Origin: an uncultured Pirellulaceae bacterium
GTDB taxonomy: Bacteria; Planctomycetota; Planctomycetia; Pirellulales; Pirellulaceae
Length of the DNA: 39,134 nt
NCBI GenBank assembly: GCA_937942355.1
Contig: CALDEW010000162.1
Location: 1 to 39,134, forward strand
Direction of reading: 5' to 3'
In this document: in pieces, positions 11,001 through 20,600 of the stretch
Layout: every line of letters starts with the position of its first letter
How positions within the stretch are numbered: the stretch's first letter is position 1
Position numbers and translations under genes: made by a program
Notes under the pieces: generated by a model
Told to the model about the DNA's origin: nothing
The model's database searches: none
Seen by the model: the letters and a program-made list of their open reading frames with translations, nothing else

Positions 11001-13659
11001 ATTTGCCAAGTTGCAACAGTTTGATTCCGCCCCAAAAATTGCGCTGCTCCACGTCACTTACGCGTTTGAGTGATTGCTTGAAAGATCTCCACCACTGCAT
11101 TTGGAAACAGCAACGTAATCGCAACTCCTCGATGTCGTCGCCGGTAGCTTCCGGGGGAATCGCAAGAAACGCAAACCGGTAGCGGCCATTGGCGGCTAAC
11201 TGTTGGGCTAACTCAATCTCGTTGGCTTCGGTAGGGATTTCCGTAGCTCCGACGGCCAGAAAGTTCTCTCGATAGAAGTCTTCGTTGGGGCGGTCTGTTA
11301 TTTGATCGATCAGGGCCTGCAACAAACGCTTTTTCAGCGTCACATCTTTTGAGTGTAAGAGCCAACCTTGGCGCTCTTTTTGGGCCAAGAAATACTCGCC
11401 GGCGTGTTCCAATAACTCGGCGCGGGTCACAATGGCTTCGCTACGCTGCTTCGATTGGCTATGGTGTACGATAGCGGTCAGATGCTCCATCACCGCCGGC
11501 CAATTACCTGCGTTGGCAGCCGTTAAGGCGGCGTTGCGAGCCTGTTGGAGACGTTGGGTTGGCCATATTTCTTTGGGAGCCACCAGCTGATTGCCTGCCA
11601 CAATACCGCTGGTGAAATTTTCCACGTGGCTCTTGAGCAACCTTTGAACATCGAGCGAATCGTTGTCCAATTGGTCACCTGAGAACTGCTTCATCTCGGG
11701 CATCATACTGGCGTGTTTGGAGTGCTTGAGATACGCAGATTCCGAAAGTTCGGTGAAGGCAGCGACAAGAATCTGACAACCGATGTCAATCGCTTCGTTG
11801 GTACTGGATGTGGCGGTGACTTTCACTTCGCCGACATCACGGGGCAGAATCATCTCGGCGACGCCCGCCTTGATCATCGGCACCGTTTGATCGATTGACG
11901 CAAACGGACCGCCCCAAGGGCCACTGTCATAGCGGCTGTGGACCACCGAAAGACTGGCCAGCGCCGCTTCGGCGCGACCGGGAATAAATGCTTCGGTGGG
12001 TAGTGCCGAATCCGGTTCCAAGCTGAGCGTTACCGGAGGTCGGTTGTCGTACTGAACCTGAATGTTGACTGGCGAAGTAATTTGGTTGCGGTCGACAACC
12101 CATCGGATCAGCGTTCTACCCAGCGATTTTTGCGGTCGGAAACGCAGCCCACCACAGCCACAAGATTCATCACCGCCGGTTGCCAAGCGGTAGAGCGTAG
12201 TGGTCGGCAAGCGCCGGGCTGCTTCGATGATATGCTGTTCGCCGACGATGGTTTCGGTTTCGTTTTGCTTGGGCCGGCGGATGGAGCGCGATGGAAATCC
12301 AACGTGACGCGGGGCGGCGGCGGGGGTGACTTCGATGGGGGGAAAATCGCGAAAGTACGTGAAACGATTTTTGAGCCGGCCAACAAGTTCTGCAGAGGAA
12401 ACCTCATCGCCGAAGTCGCTTTCCCCGCGCCGACGGGAGGCGATTGCCCGCATCCACATGTAAGCGCGCAGGCCACCGTGCAGCACGCTGTTGTCGCGCG
12501 CAACCTCCAGTAGCCGAGGGTAATTAAGGTACGGATCCCACAGCGGATCGGTCGGGGCAGGGTTGATGACCGTGTCGCCTTGGAGGTATTGGTCCAGCGT
12601 TTTGCCGTCGTCTATCCACTCCTGTTCCAGCCATGAATCTTCGTCGGTCAACCGTTTCTCCATAGCGGGAAAATTAAAGCGGCAATTGGTCAACGGGTTG
12701 CAAAGATTCAGTCCGACTGCGTTGGCGCGCACGTATCCCGGGTGAGAGAGTTCGATTTCAACCGACTCGCAATCGTTTTCAATGTCCAGGTACTCGAATT
12801 CGCGGCCGCCGATGAGTCTTTCAACCCCGCCCACAAATTCGCGGTGCATGCGCTGCGGCAGCGTGTCGAAAAGCAGTGTTTTGTGGTACACACCATCAAT
12901 GAAAATCTTGACCCAATAAAACTGGTGTCGGCTCGCGTCGAGATCGTACTTCAGCCGCGTCTCCAAACGCAATCGCGTGCTTCCATCAACCTCCAAGGGG
13001 TAACGGCGACCTGATTTTAAAGGAGTGTAGTACAGTGGCTTCCTGCCTCGGTCGTCGCTGATCTGAACACGTTTATCATCGCACGCGATTTCACATTGAT
13101 AGTAATCCAGCGAGCGGTGCTGATAACGGGCTGAAGTGAATACGGCAACCGTCATCGCGCAGGGCGAATTTGGGGAACAGAGTACACGTCCAATCGAAAT
13201 GCGCGGATCGTCAGGAGCACCGACCATTGAGGTGGCGTCGGTGGAAATTGCCGGTTTGAGTTTGCGGAAGAGCCCCGTTCCGTCGGAGGTCCACAGCTGC
13301 AACATGTCGTCAGCAATGGTTTCAGGTCCGCAACTGAGGACGCGAATGTATTCATTTTCGAGGACTTGAAAGTCCACCGATTCGCCCGGGGAAAGGTCAA
13401 TGGTGCACAGCTTGTAGGCGCGGTTGAACCTCGGGGCCGGACCCGCAATGTGTTGCAGGCCATCGGTCAAGTTCTCCCACTTCAGCGGAGCGCGCTGAGG
13501 AAGTCGAACTTCTTTCTTGCTGTCGAGCGTCGTTTCTGCACGCAGTTGGCCCGCGATCAACAACAAAATAACAAACAGAAATACCCTGATTAGCGATGGC
13601 AGGCGCGCAGAATCCCAACCTTTGATTAAGCATCGATGGCGTGCGTAATTTGGGATCAT
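8080..13659 (-). CDS. Very large secreted protein with TPR-like middle region and candidate C-terminal outer-membrane beta-barrel; candidate polymer exporter
   Basis: 1859 aa; signal peptide (SLIRVFLFVILLLIAGQLRAE); TPR-like 'QQARNAALTAANAGNWPAVMEHLTAIVHHSQSKQRSEAIVTRAELLEHAGEYFLAQ'; last ~300 aa consists of alternating-pattern strands with aromatic residues ('PTFGFRHSRFNS', 'WDVFAFGQYAGTPL', 'RYGLRLSDRFVYQCCLDRRVYFQPRLN', 'IDFSIAHALDGGTSVGFFFHHYF'). Confidence 0.65.
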   Translation of the reverse strand: MIPNYARHRCLIKGWDSARLPSLIRVFLFVILLLIAGQLRAETTLDSKKEVRLPQRAPLKWENLTDGLQHIAGPAPRFNRAYKLCTIDLSPGESVDFQVLENEYIRVLSCGPETIADDMLQLWTSDGTGLFRKLKPAISTDATSMVGAPDDPRISIGRVLCSPNSPCAMTVAVFTSARYQHRSLDYYQCEIACDDKRVQISDDRGRKPLYYTPLKSGRRYPLEVDGSTRLRLETRLKYDLDASRHQFYWVKIFIDGVYHKTLLFDTLPQRMHREFVGGVERLIGGREFEYLDIENDCESVEIELSHPGYVRANAVGLNLCNPLTNCRFNFPAMEKRLTDEDSWLEQEWIDDGKTLDQYLQGDTVINPAPTDPLWDPYLNYPRLLEVARDNSVLHGGLRAYMWMRAIASRRRGESDFGDEVSSAELVGRLKNRFTYFRDFPPIEVTPAAAPRHVGFPSRSIRRPKQNETETIVGEQHIIEAARRLPTTTLYRLATGGDESCGCGGLRFRPQKSLGRTLIRWVVDRNQITSPVNIQVQYDNRPPVTLSLEPDSALPTEAFIPGRAEAALASLSVVHSRYDSGPWGGPFASIDQTVPMIKAGVAEMILPRDVGEVKVTATSSTNEAIDIGCQILVAAFTELSESAYLKHSKHASMMPEMKQFSGDQLDNDSLDVQRLLKSHVENFTSGIVAGNQLVAPKEIWPTQRLQQARNAALTAANAGNWPAVMEHLTAIVHHSQSKQRSEAIVTRAELLEHAGEYFLAQKERQGWLLHSKDVTLKKRLLQALIDQITDRPNEDFYRENFLAVGATEIPTEANEIELAQQLAANGRYRFAFLAIPPEATGDDIEELRLRCCFQMQWWRSFKQSLKRVSDVEQRNFWGGIKLLQLGKYKRAFKLLSAAGERGQTWITHWKYGDHVYSRLTSPDFLTRMAAIEDWQRYLDKTPGPRIKRYDPTVVKSCYGMATIYSIDRDLRYDFFTSLKAAPATVAIQGPARISIESRPLHDLQSPESVNGVLEITNGSQLQRVPIINNSVSTTLQIEGRSDQLFPGNKIITEIDLPEGLNEIQLSSAQVDMIHRVSTMRPEILSPVLPPINETTLAAVIVGRLGNTHQPQLPAGFQNRVGVEKTTPDLVRLVSREVGGRSLAHGIIQFNGDDLNMSHLTPLLTEQLGDLPVWQNRILPVHSPLALRHQDKVYQQAIAIAYDNSIAPTEQQGAEVNLMRMNQIASLQKLVQEHPQHQDLRRLFNQVKTGATWKRMEQFDRRAGVYTERAQRWRPDNPPIRIRKSLQGNFIPQRALLGDDPLILDLTSIFSPEIEVSLRRPRVGFLPIAETTVMWEINGKHDQVTLKGHDDVETFRVKISPENSQIALWMPQPYANHYVHVNIKEVLANGTVDPESDVSANLGSVMRSYHVATEEEPLRFRVSGPNVIRVDELIEEEIVTRLIPVTEELRTFEFVPSDGRRVARYRIYEMNLNNEASPIYRAPPTPSKKNRHWINATVAEVFDQVEQNFTAEDLDLLGLRSPDSSQVDVDVVDSSQLGLQESGTTGLHFGYRSRRPLEEFLDGGQPGQFFEVGLTNHYYDQWKNEYRKSQWLLRPRLGSGPTFGFRHSRFNSNRIVDDAPDSGADSWGPLQSQWDVFAFGQYAGTPLLPDSHSFPWTAGLSGSISRKHHFSPNLSHQPRLGFHGRFLSEDVNGFAPGELDQDIFTRYKRNHRYGLRLSDRFVYQCCLDRRVYFQPRLNGNEDQLIPDNAGFEIGSDQLFGPIQLHVDYRMTGFFSDNDRIETAIQNVFRVDIKAERWHRGGHRSEIDFSIAHALDGGTSVGFFFHHYFNDGRGYRDFNPNSILFRSLKQERAAKINHFYPD

Positions 13660-13998
13660 TAAGAGTCGAACTCGAAAGCAGAACTCGAGTGGGATAAGCT
13701 TCTTTTTTAGGCGTCAGAGGGGCTCGTTTTGGAGGCGCGAAAAGTGTGTCTGCTAGCGAGCCCAATTTAGGCCGGAGAGTAGGGATTTTCCGTGTTTATC
13801 GCAACGGAAGAAGAAAAAGATTAAAGTCTCAAGCCGCATTTGGCCGGGGCCAAAAGTCAGCCTGAAACCCCACCCTTGGGGCTGCGAGGATCGGAGAGGC
13901 GAGCAGGCCCAAACAGGATGCAGATTTCGTCGATAAACCTTAAGTTTTTGAGGTTGGGAGCAACGAAAGCAGCTGTTGTTGCATCTTCTTGGCGCGCA

Positions 13999-14949
13999 CT
14001 ATTTACTAACGCCACGCACCAGACTGGCAAAGAATGATCCTCGAACGCTAGCGTCGGTATCCAGTTTCTCACGGAACTCTCGGTTGAGTTCGAGATGTAG
14101 GAAGTTTGGGCAGCCAAGGCCATGAGCAATTTCAGCCTGACGATTTGTCGTTCCACCAAGTTGCTGAACATCGATCGGGAACAATCGAGTGTGTTCGGCA
14201 CTGAATTTTGTTTTGAGTTCGAGCGCTGACTGTCGCGCCGATCGTCCGGGGAACTTCGTGGAGTCGCTGATGATAATCTTGGCGAATTTTGCCGCGCCCG
14301 TTTTGTCTTTGTTGGTGAACCCATGGATCTGAAAAATCGCTACATCAGGTTGTACTTTGATCACCGCCGATGTGAAAGCGTTGATGAAATGCAACGGGGT
14401 ATGCGATAGATCGATTGCGCTTCGGTGGATGGTGTTGAGCGCGATTGCAGAGACGGCCTGTTCATGAAAAAGTTTGGTGGCTATCGATCCGGTCATCAGA
14501 TCATTGTAACGATGAGGAGCTTGTAGAACGATGCGCGATTTTCTTTCGGTGTGAAATGCGTAAGCGCCTCGTCCGCGCTGGTGATCGGGGTGTTCGCGCA
14601 CAACGAACAGCTTACCCGAAGGTGACTCCAACAACTGCCAGTTGTGCGACGCCCAACGATTTTGCAAATCTTCAATCGCAATTTCTTCTTTCGAATTTCT
14701 TATCGCGCTAAGGGTCGCGATGAGCAGCGTTTCAAATTGATCTACATTTTTCTGTTCGACGGTAATCATTGCGTCGAAGGGTTTTTGTGGTTTAAGTTCT
14801 GATGCAATCCAGTTTTGGTCGGCCGATATTTGCGGCGACGTTTTTACCTGCGGCGGTGTTTCTAATTCTTGTGCGCACAGGTTTGTGGCACTGATTGATA
14901 GAACCAGTCCGATCACCATCATTGGCATAAGATTGTTGAAATGATTCAT
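13999..14949 (-). CDS. Secreted hydrolase-like protein (candidate N-formylglutamate amidohydrolase/PghP-like metal hydrolase)
   Basis: Start at Met 14949 gives signal peptide MNHFNNLMPMMVIGLVLSISATNLCAQE. Conserved-looking polar motifs 'APHRYNDLMTG', 'NTIHRSAIDLSH', 'IFQIHGF', 'LHLELNREFRE'. ORF track start is 14973. Confidence 0.6.
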   Translation of the reverse strand: MNHFNNLMPMMVIGLVLSISATNLCAQELETPPQVKTSPQISADQNWIASELKPQKPFDAMITVEQKNVDQFETLLIATLSAIRNSKEEIAIEDLQNRWASHNWQLLESPSGKLFVVREHPDHQRGRGAYAFHTERKSRIVLQAPHRYNDLMTGSIATKLFHEQAVSAIALNTIHRSAIDLSHTPLHFINAFTSAVIKVQPDVAIFQIHGFTNKDKTGAAKFAKIIISDSTKFPGRSARQSALELKTKFSAEHTRLFPIDVQQLGGTTNRQAEIAHGLGCPNFLHLELNREFREKLDTDASVRGSFFASLVRGVSK

Positions 14950-15027
14950 GGTTAGTCTACTTTCCCAAAGCAATCATGATGTGCCAGTATGTACTACTTC
15001 AACATGTTTCTTCAAGTTTGAAAAGCG

Positions 15028-17610
15028 CTACTGGTTTGCGTGTCGTGATTGAATTTGATTGGTGTGAGCGTTTTGGACTTCATCCATCGGAATCGATTGA
15101 TAGAGCAAAACAAAGCCCCCTTCTTTTTGGTCGACACGTTCCGTTTTGATCGTATAGCGCCCCGGCGGAAGATCCGGGCCGAGTCTGACAAAGCAGCGGT
15201 GTTCTACGTCAAGTTCCGCGTCGGTGCCAATCAAAATGGCGCTCTGTCGTTGTGGGCTGGATTTGAGATCGTAAACTTGGTGCAAGGAAGTCAGGCTTTC
15301 CACGGGGCCCGATTTCTGCATCTGAAGTTGGTCTTCAGATTCGATTTTGACGCTAATTTTGCAACGTTCTTCTCCTGATGATTTACGGTAAATCAGTAGC
15401 GTCAAGACTTCATCCAGCGGCGTGGTTTTTACGTGCTCGAACTCCAGTTTTCCGTTCTCTAATTTTGATGCGGTGCGTTTCAAATAACGTTTCGCGTCTA
15501 CGACCTTTCCGCCACTGAGGAACATTCGAATTTCAGGTGGCCCTAGGAGCGTGATGGTTGAGGTGTCGTCAAACGGATCGAGCTTCAATCGAACGCTTCC
15601 GCGCGATGAACTTAGTTGCTCGCGCTGAACGATCTTTCCATTTTGTTTAACGATCAATTCGCTCTTGGAGGAGTTGGGAGCGACGTAAATCAATCGGTAG
15701 TTGGGAGGGATACCTAAGCCATAGTCTTGGACCGAGTAGGATTGACCATTGTTCATTTCGTAAAACGATGAACCGCGATTGGTTTTGGTGATAACGTTTT
15801 CCAGAACAGCAGGAGCAAGCAATTGTCGTCCAATCCACGGACCGGCAGGTTCATAGCGTCGAAATAGGAATTCACGCGGACCGACCAGCTCTTCGGCTTC
15901 GGTGTCCCGCGGGCGGGTTTGCGTGGCCAAGACGAAGGACCGGTTGTCAGAGATCATCTTCAAATTCTGATCGGGTTGCAGGTTGTACCATTTTCTGTGC
16001 GACTTGAATTGACGCTCAAATGGGTGATGGTCTTCAGGCAGCTTTGTCACGACCGGAAGGTGATTGGGACGCACCGACGCGTTGACCAGAAACGGTACGT
16101 TATCCGATTTAAACAGGATCTTGCTTACTTCTGGAGGTATCGAGAAGTAGAAACGCTTGAACTCAGAAACCAAATGAGCTTCACCACCGCTCCAGAGTTG
16201 GTCGTAGTTTGAGATCTCAGGCTTGATCGGAAGTTTGCCACTTTCGATGACTTGATCTTCGTCGTTAAGCCAAGACCAGTGAAGGAATTTGAGCTCATCC
16301 ATTGCGACATAGGATCCATCACTGCTGCGAGAACTTGCCAGGACTTCATCCGAAGCGAACACGTCTCCAAATGCCAATCGACAGGTAATACGAAACGGAG
16401 TCGGTTGGTCTTGATAATGCGAGACGTGAAAACTGACAGGAACATCGTCAGCTAAAAAGACTCGGAGGTTGCCTGTTTTTGAGGTTATGTCAACGGATTG
16501 CCCATAGGCTACATCTGTATCGTTAATCTCGACCGAAGGGGCGTCGGATTGGTCATGCGCCCACGTTGCCGACCATCTGGCGTCGTGGGTTGATTCGAAT
16601 TCAATGAGCCCACCGCTGACGGGGAAAGTAAATTCTTGGGCCGACTCGTGAAGCGTTCTTTCCCAGACCGTGCTCGGGCCATGGTCGCTGGGAAAGAAGC
16701 GCACGGTGAGATATATCGGGTTGAGATTGGATTCATTTGTACGTTTGATCGACAATCCAAATTTGCCTTGTCTCTCTGGTAAGGGGAGCGTGATTCTCCG
16801 AGCGGCCGACAGTGAATTGGCGTTTGTCGGGGCATTCTCTGTGACTTCTTGGTCGTCAATTTCGCCGATGAAATAGAGGTGTCGAAGTGTGGTTTTGTTC
16901 AACGTGGGGGCCGGCAACCATTGCCATCTCAGCAAACTTGCGCGTTCGGAGGGCGTCAAAAACTTTTGGTCAAAGACGAAGTATTTAGCCAGTTTTCTCC
17001 GGTTGACTACCCGGATTTTTCGCCAGGTCGAAGGCTTGTCGAAGTGAGGTCTTTCGTGTTTGGTGCGCACTCGCGCGACGATTTCTGATATCTGAGGATC
17101 TGAATCTGTCGCGCGAATTCGAAGGATGGCTGGTCTCAAACCAGCCGGATCAATTGGGATTTGAATGAATCGCGTTTGGGTTGCGACGCGATTTGTTTTT
17201 CCAAACATCAATGGGTTGATGAGCGTGCCTTGGTCCATATCAATCAGTTGCCGTATCCGCGTTCGCGATTCGTAGGTGTGTTGACTTATCAACTCTCCAT
17301 CTTCGTCCAGTAACTGATACTCGATGCTGTATCTCCAACCCGTGCGCGGGTCGGACTGATTCTTTTTGGGCATCTCGGTCGTGTTGAGTGCTCCGTTGGT
17401 CATCACTCGGATGCTGTGTGCGTCCGGCGAAAGATGAAACTCTGCCCAATCTCTATGACTTAGTAAAACGGTGCTGACGCGTTTGGTGTCGTCGCGATCA
17501 ATCTCTTCAGAGGTGGGCTTGAAACCAATGCCTTGCAACAGGCCGCTGAAGTAGCCACACATCAAGAGAACAATAGGGAATAAGATCCAAAAGTAGTCGC
17601 GGTATCTCAT
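15028..17610 (-). CDS. Membrane-anchored periplasmic protein of unknown family, within CapB/CapC locus
   Basis: 860 aa; N-terminal single TM (YFWILFPIVLLMCGYFSGLLQGIGF); remainder beta-rich in appearance; ATGA start/stop overlap with the upstream CapC-like gene (17607-17610). Confidence 0.75.
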   Translation of the reverse strand: MRYRDYFWILFPIVLLMCGYFSGLLQGIGFKPTSEEIDRDDTKRVSTVLLSHRDWAEFHLSPDAHSIRVMTNGALNTTEMPKKNQSDPRTGWRYSIEYQLLDEDGELISQHTYESRTRIRQLIDMDQGTLINPLMFGKTNRVATQTRFIQIPIDPAGLRPAILRIRATDSDPQISEIVARVRTKHERPHFDKPSTWRKIRVVNRRKLAKYFVFDQKFLTPSERASLLRWQWLPAPTLNKTTLRHLYFIGEIDDQEVTENAPTNANSLSAARRITLPLPERQGKFGLSIKRTNESNLNPIYLTVRFFPSDHGPSTVWERTLHESAQEFTFPVSGGLIEFESTHDARWSATWAHDQSDAPSVEINDTDVAYGQSVDITSKTGNLRVFLADDVPVSFHVSHYQDQPTPFRITCRLAFGDVFASDEVLASSRSSDGSYVAMDELKFLHWSWLNDEDQVIESGKLPIKPEISNYDQLWSGGEAHLVSEFKRFYFSIPPEVSKILFKSDNVPFLVNASVRPNHLPVVTKLPEDHHPFERQFKSHRKWYNLQPDQNLKMISDNRSFVLATQTRPRDTEAEELVGPREFLFRRYEPAGPWIGRQLLAPAVLENVITKTNRGSSFYEMNNGQSYSVQDYGLGIPPNYRLIYVAPNSSKSELIVKQNGKIVQREQLSSSRGSVRLKLDPFDDTSTITLLGPPEIRMFLSGGKVVDAKRYLKRTASKLENGKLEFEHVKTTPLDEVLTLLIYRKSSGEERCKISVKIESEDQLQMQKSGPVESLTSLHQVYDLKSSPQRQSAILIGTDAELDVEHRCFVRLGPDLPPGRYTIKTERVDQKEGGFVLLYQSIPMDEVQNAHTNQIQSRHANQ

Positions 17611-20600
17611 CGTCCACCCACCTCCAGCCAGAGTTTATGCGAGTTGATGAACTTGCGAACCGTTTCACTCCCAAGGTCTTTCGCATAAAAGGACTCAGTC
17701 CCGATGTAACCAGTGAGGTTTGCAATGGCGGCCAATTGTTGCTTAGGTGTTAAGATGATCAGAAATGTCTGCCCGGAGATTTCGTCTAAAACACATTTGA
17801 ATGTCCATTTTGAAAACGTTTCCTTGACGTTGATGAGTTTGATAACGTCGAAGTTACCGACGTAATTTTTGCATGCGGATCTAAGCTGGGGCGGTAATTG
17901 CCTGCCGGAAGTGGTCCTGACAGAGTCCCAAGGTTGTTTGGTTTGGGCTGCGATCTGTTCGGAGAGACTTCCAATCGTAACGTCAATGCTGGAGGCGTTC
18001 ATCTGGGCGATGAGCGCACTGTGTTCGTTTTGTTGGCGGTATTTTGTTCTCAGGGCAGGGGAGAGCCAAAGACTGATGACTTCTTTATTCTTGGAAACTT
18101 GGATGGCGGCAGCCTTCATCAGAATGCCCAGTTCGTAGCCTGCTGTGTTGGTGGAACCATCAACAAACCCGATTGAAAACTCATCATCGATTAGTTTCTG
18201 TGTAAACCACTTCTTTAAAGGCGACAGTTGTTGGAAACTCGTTTCGCCTTCGTCCGACGCCAATACAATATCGGAATTGACAGGCGCCTGGATCGCGCGA
18301 GCCTGGCAGAGCATGTAAGGGCGGTCGCCAAGTTTTCGAAATAGTACCTGGCGAACCAAATTGAAGAGGTTTCTGCGATTGGCGGCTTTGGAAATGTCAG
18401 CTGAACCATCGCTGTTGGCGCGAGGATGGGCTCCAGCGACTAACAGCGTTGAAGCGCGTGGGCGCTGAAACAGACTTGCTCCGAAATCGAACGAACGGCT
18501 CTCAAACAAAGGCCGTGGAATCTCGATAGCGAGGTCCTCTTGCAGGGAAGGGCGGAAAATGAACGTTCCCCAGCCCTTCTTTTGCCTTGAGGTTTCGCTG
18601 AGCGCGAAATACTGATCACTATTTTCGGTGTCCAAAATCACAGAAACTTCGTAACCAACGATCTGGGCCGCAGTTCGGATCGCATGTATTCTTTCCTTCT
18701 TGTCCTTATTCAGCCAGCGCGGAAGTTTATTGCCGTTGGGCGAGAACGAAGTGTCTGGTTGTGTTTCTCCAACGAGTTCTATCAGCGGGCTGACAACTTC
18801 GTTGTCCATGAACAGCATCTCTTCAAGTTTTGCAGCTACGTACTGATTGGAATTCTGTTTGCAGATGTTTTCTTTGACTGTTTTCAGGAAGTCGGAAAGC
18901 GGCTGACGGACGATCGCGAGTTCGTTTGCACGAACACCATCTAAATGAGTTTCAGTTTGATGAGTTTCAGTTTTGGGCTTTGGAGCAAGTGTCCGGGATT
19001 GTGGCGGAGCCAATGACATCACCAATAACCGGCGACGGGCGTTCTTTGAAAGAAGTAGTTCTGCATATTCGTTCGACTTGTGGATCCTGCTTTTTATCGG
19101 TGACTTAGACCATTTCACTCCAAATTGGCCAATGATCTCTTTAAGTTCTGTCAGTGGCATCGCTTGAGGTAGCCCTGACACCACGTACACTTGCGAAGGA
19201 GGCTCGGATTCTTTTTGGAGCTGGTTTTGATTGGATTTTTGCCATAACGATTGAGTCATCGCGCGAATTTGCACAGCCTGTCGCGCGCCAAAAGTCTTGT
19301 GGAATTCGGAGAACATCGTTGCGTTGTATGCCGTTACGTCGGAGGTGCCATCGATGTTGGTTGTTTGCCCAGCCCCTGCAATGGCAAGACCATAGCAAGG
19401 GAGTTGGTGCATTAAGGCCAATCCAGATTCCAATGTGCCCCATTCATCCAATGGAGTTGGCACTTCAAAGCAAACGCCTTCGGGATGATTGATGTCGATG
19501 GCAAACATTCCCCAGCCATGTGTTGGCTGGCGCTCTGTCAGAAACAGAATGTCGTCTGCGGAGATGATAAGCGAATAGTTTACCGCCGCCAGCCTATCGC
19601 AAATGAGTTGGATTGCATTGGGATCGTTGGTGTCGGGTAAGCGTTTGAGATCCCTCAATGCTGACCGGAATATCGCAAGTTCCGCGTAGGATGGAGGTTG
19701 GTAACTTCCGGCTTCTTTCTTTTCGTATAGCAATGGTTTGCTCTGCCGAATCAGTTGGCTGATTGGTTGGTCGGAGCGCACCGCAACTGAGGGCTGGGGC
19801 AACGTTTGAGAAGTTGCAGCTGCAACCGAGTGGCTTAAGAGGTAGCTTGACCAAGAAAAAAGAGCAAATCCAATCAGGCTTCCGGCGATGCCGCCAACCA
19901 AAGAAACTTGCAACGTCCCTTTGAGCATACGGACCATCAGTTGTTTATCATGTGCTTTGACGGCCATCAGGGTTGACAGTAAGTAGCCCATTCCGAAAGC
20001 GTCGGTAACTTGAGTATTGCTGGAGAAAAATGGAATGGCGTGGGCGTAAAACAGTCTCACTGCGAAACACACGGTGAAGAAGAAAAGCAACTTTCTTCCT
20101 CCTTGCATCCCTATATTACGTAGCCACGGCGTACCCAGTAGGAGGTTGCCGAGGGAAAAAATCAGCATGCATTCTGCGCACGAAGCGACAATTTTCATCG
20201 GCGCATGAAGCATCATGCCAAGTAACGCAGGGATCAGAATTCCATTGAAATCCCAAGCGTATCGCAGGTTGATCCAAGACGCCAAATATGCGGTGCAAAC
20301 CAAGATGATGTAGGATTTTGGGCTGGCCATTAAGGACGAAGAAATGTCCTCGTACATCAAATTGAAATTCGAAAGGTTCAGATTAGTCAGAGAACTGAGA
20401 AAGACGCAAATGATAAAATACGTTACCCCAAGGGTCGTCAAGAATGGCATGAATCCTCGAAGAAGGCCTGGTTTCCAAAAGTAGTTAGCGATCAGAGCAA
20501 CGATAATCAGTCCGAAGCTTTGGAGCTCGTTGCGATAATCGAAATTCCATCCAATTTCGGTGACGATATATTTCCCCAGCCCCGGTAGTAACCAACCATC

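Noticed and set aside
12082-12513. 143-aa plus-strand ORF antisense to the 1859-aa gene
   Set aside because: Lies wholly inside a long coding frame on the other strand; composition looks like a shadow ORF and no motif is recognisable. The same applies to most of the small ORFs in the track (e.g. 4371..4895, 4694..5242, 21866..22258, 25841..26458).
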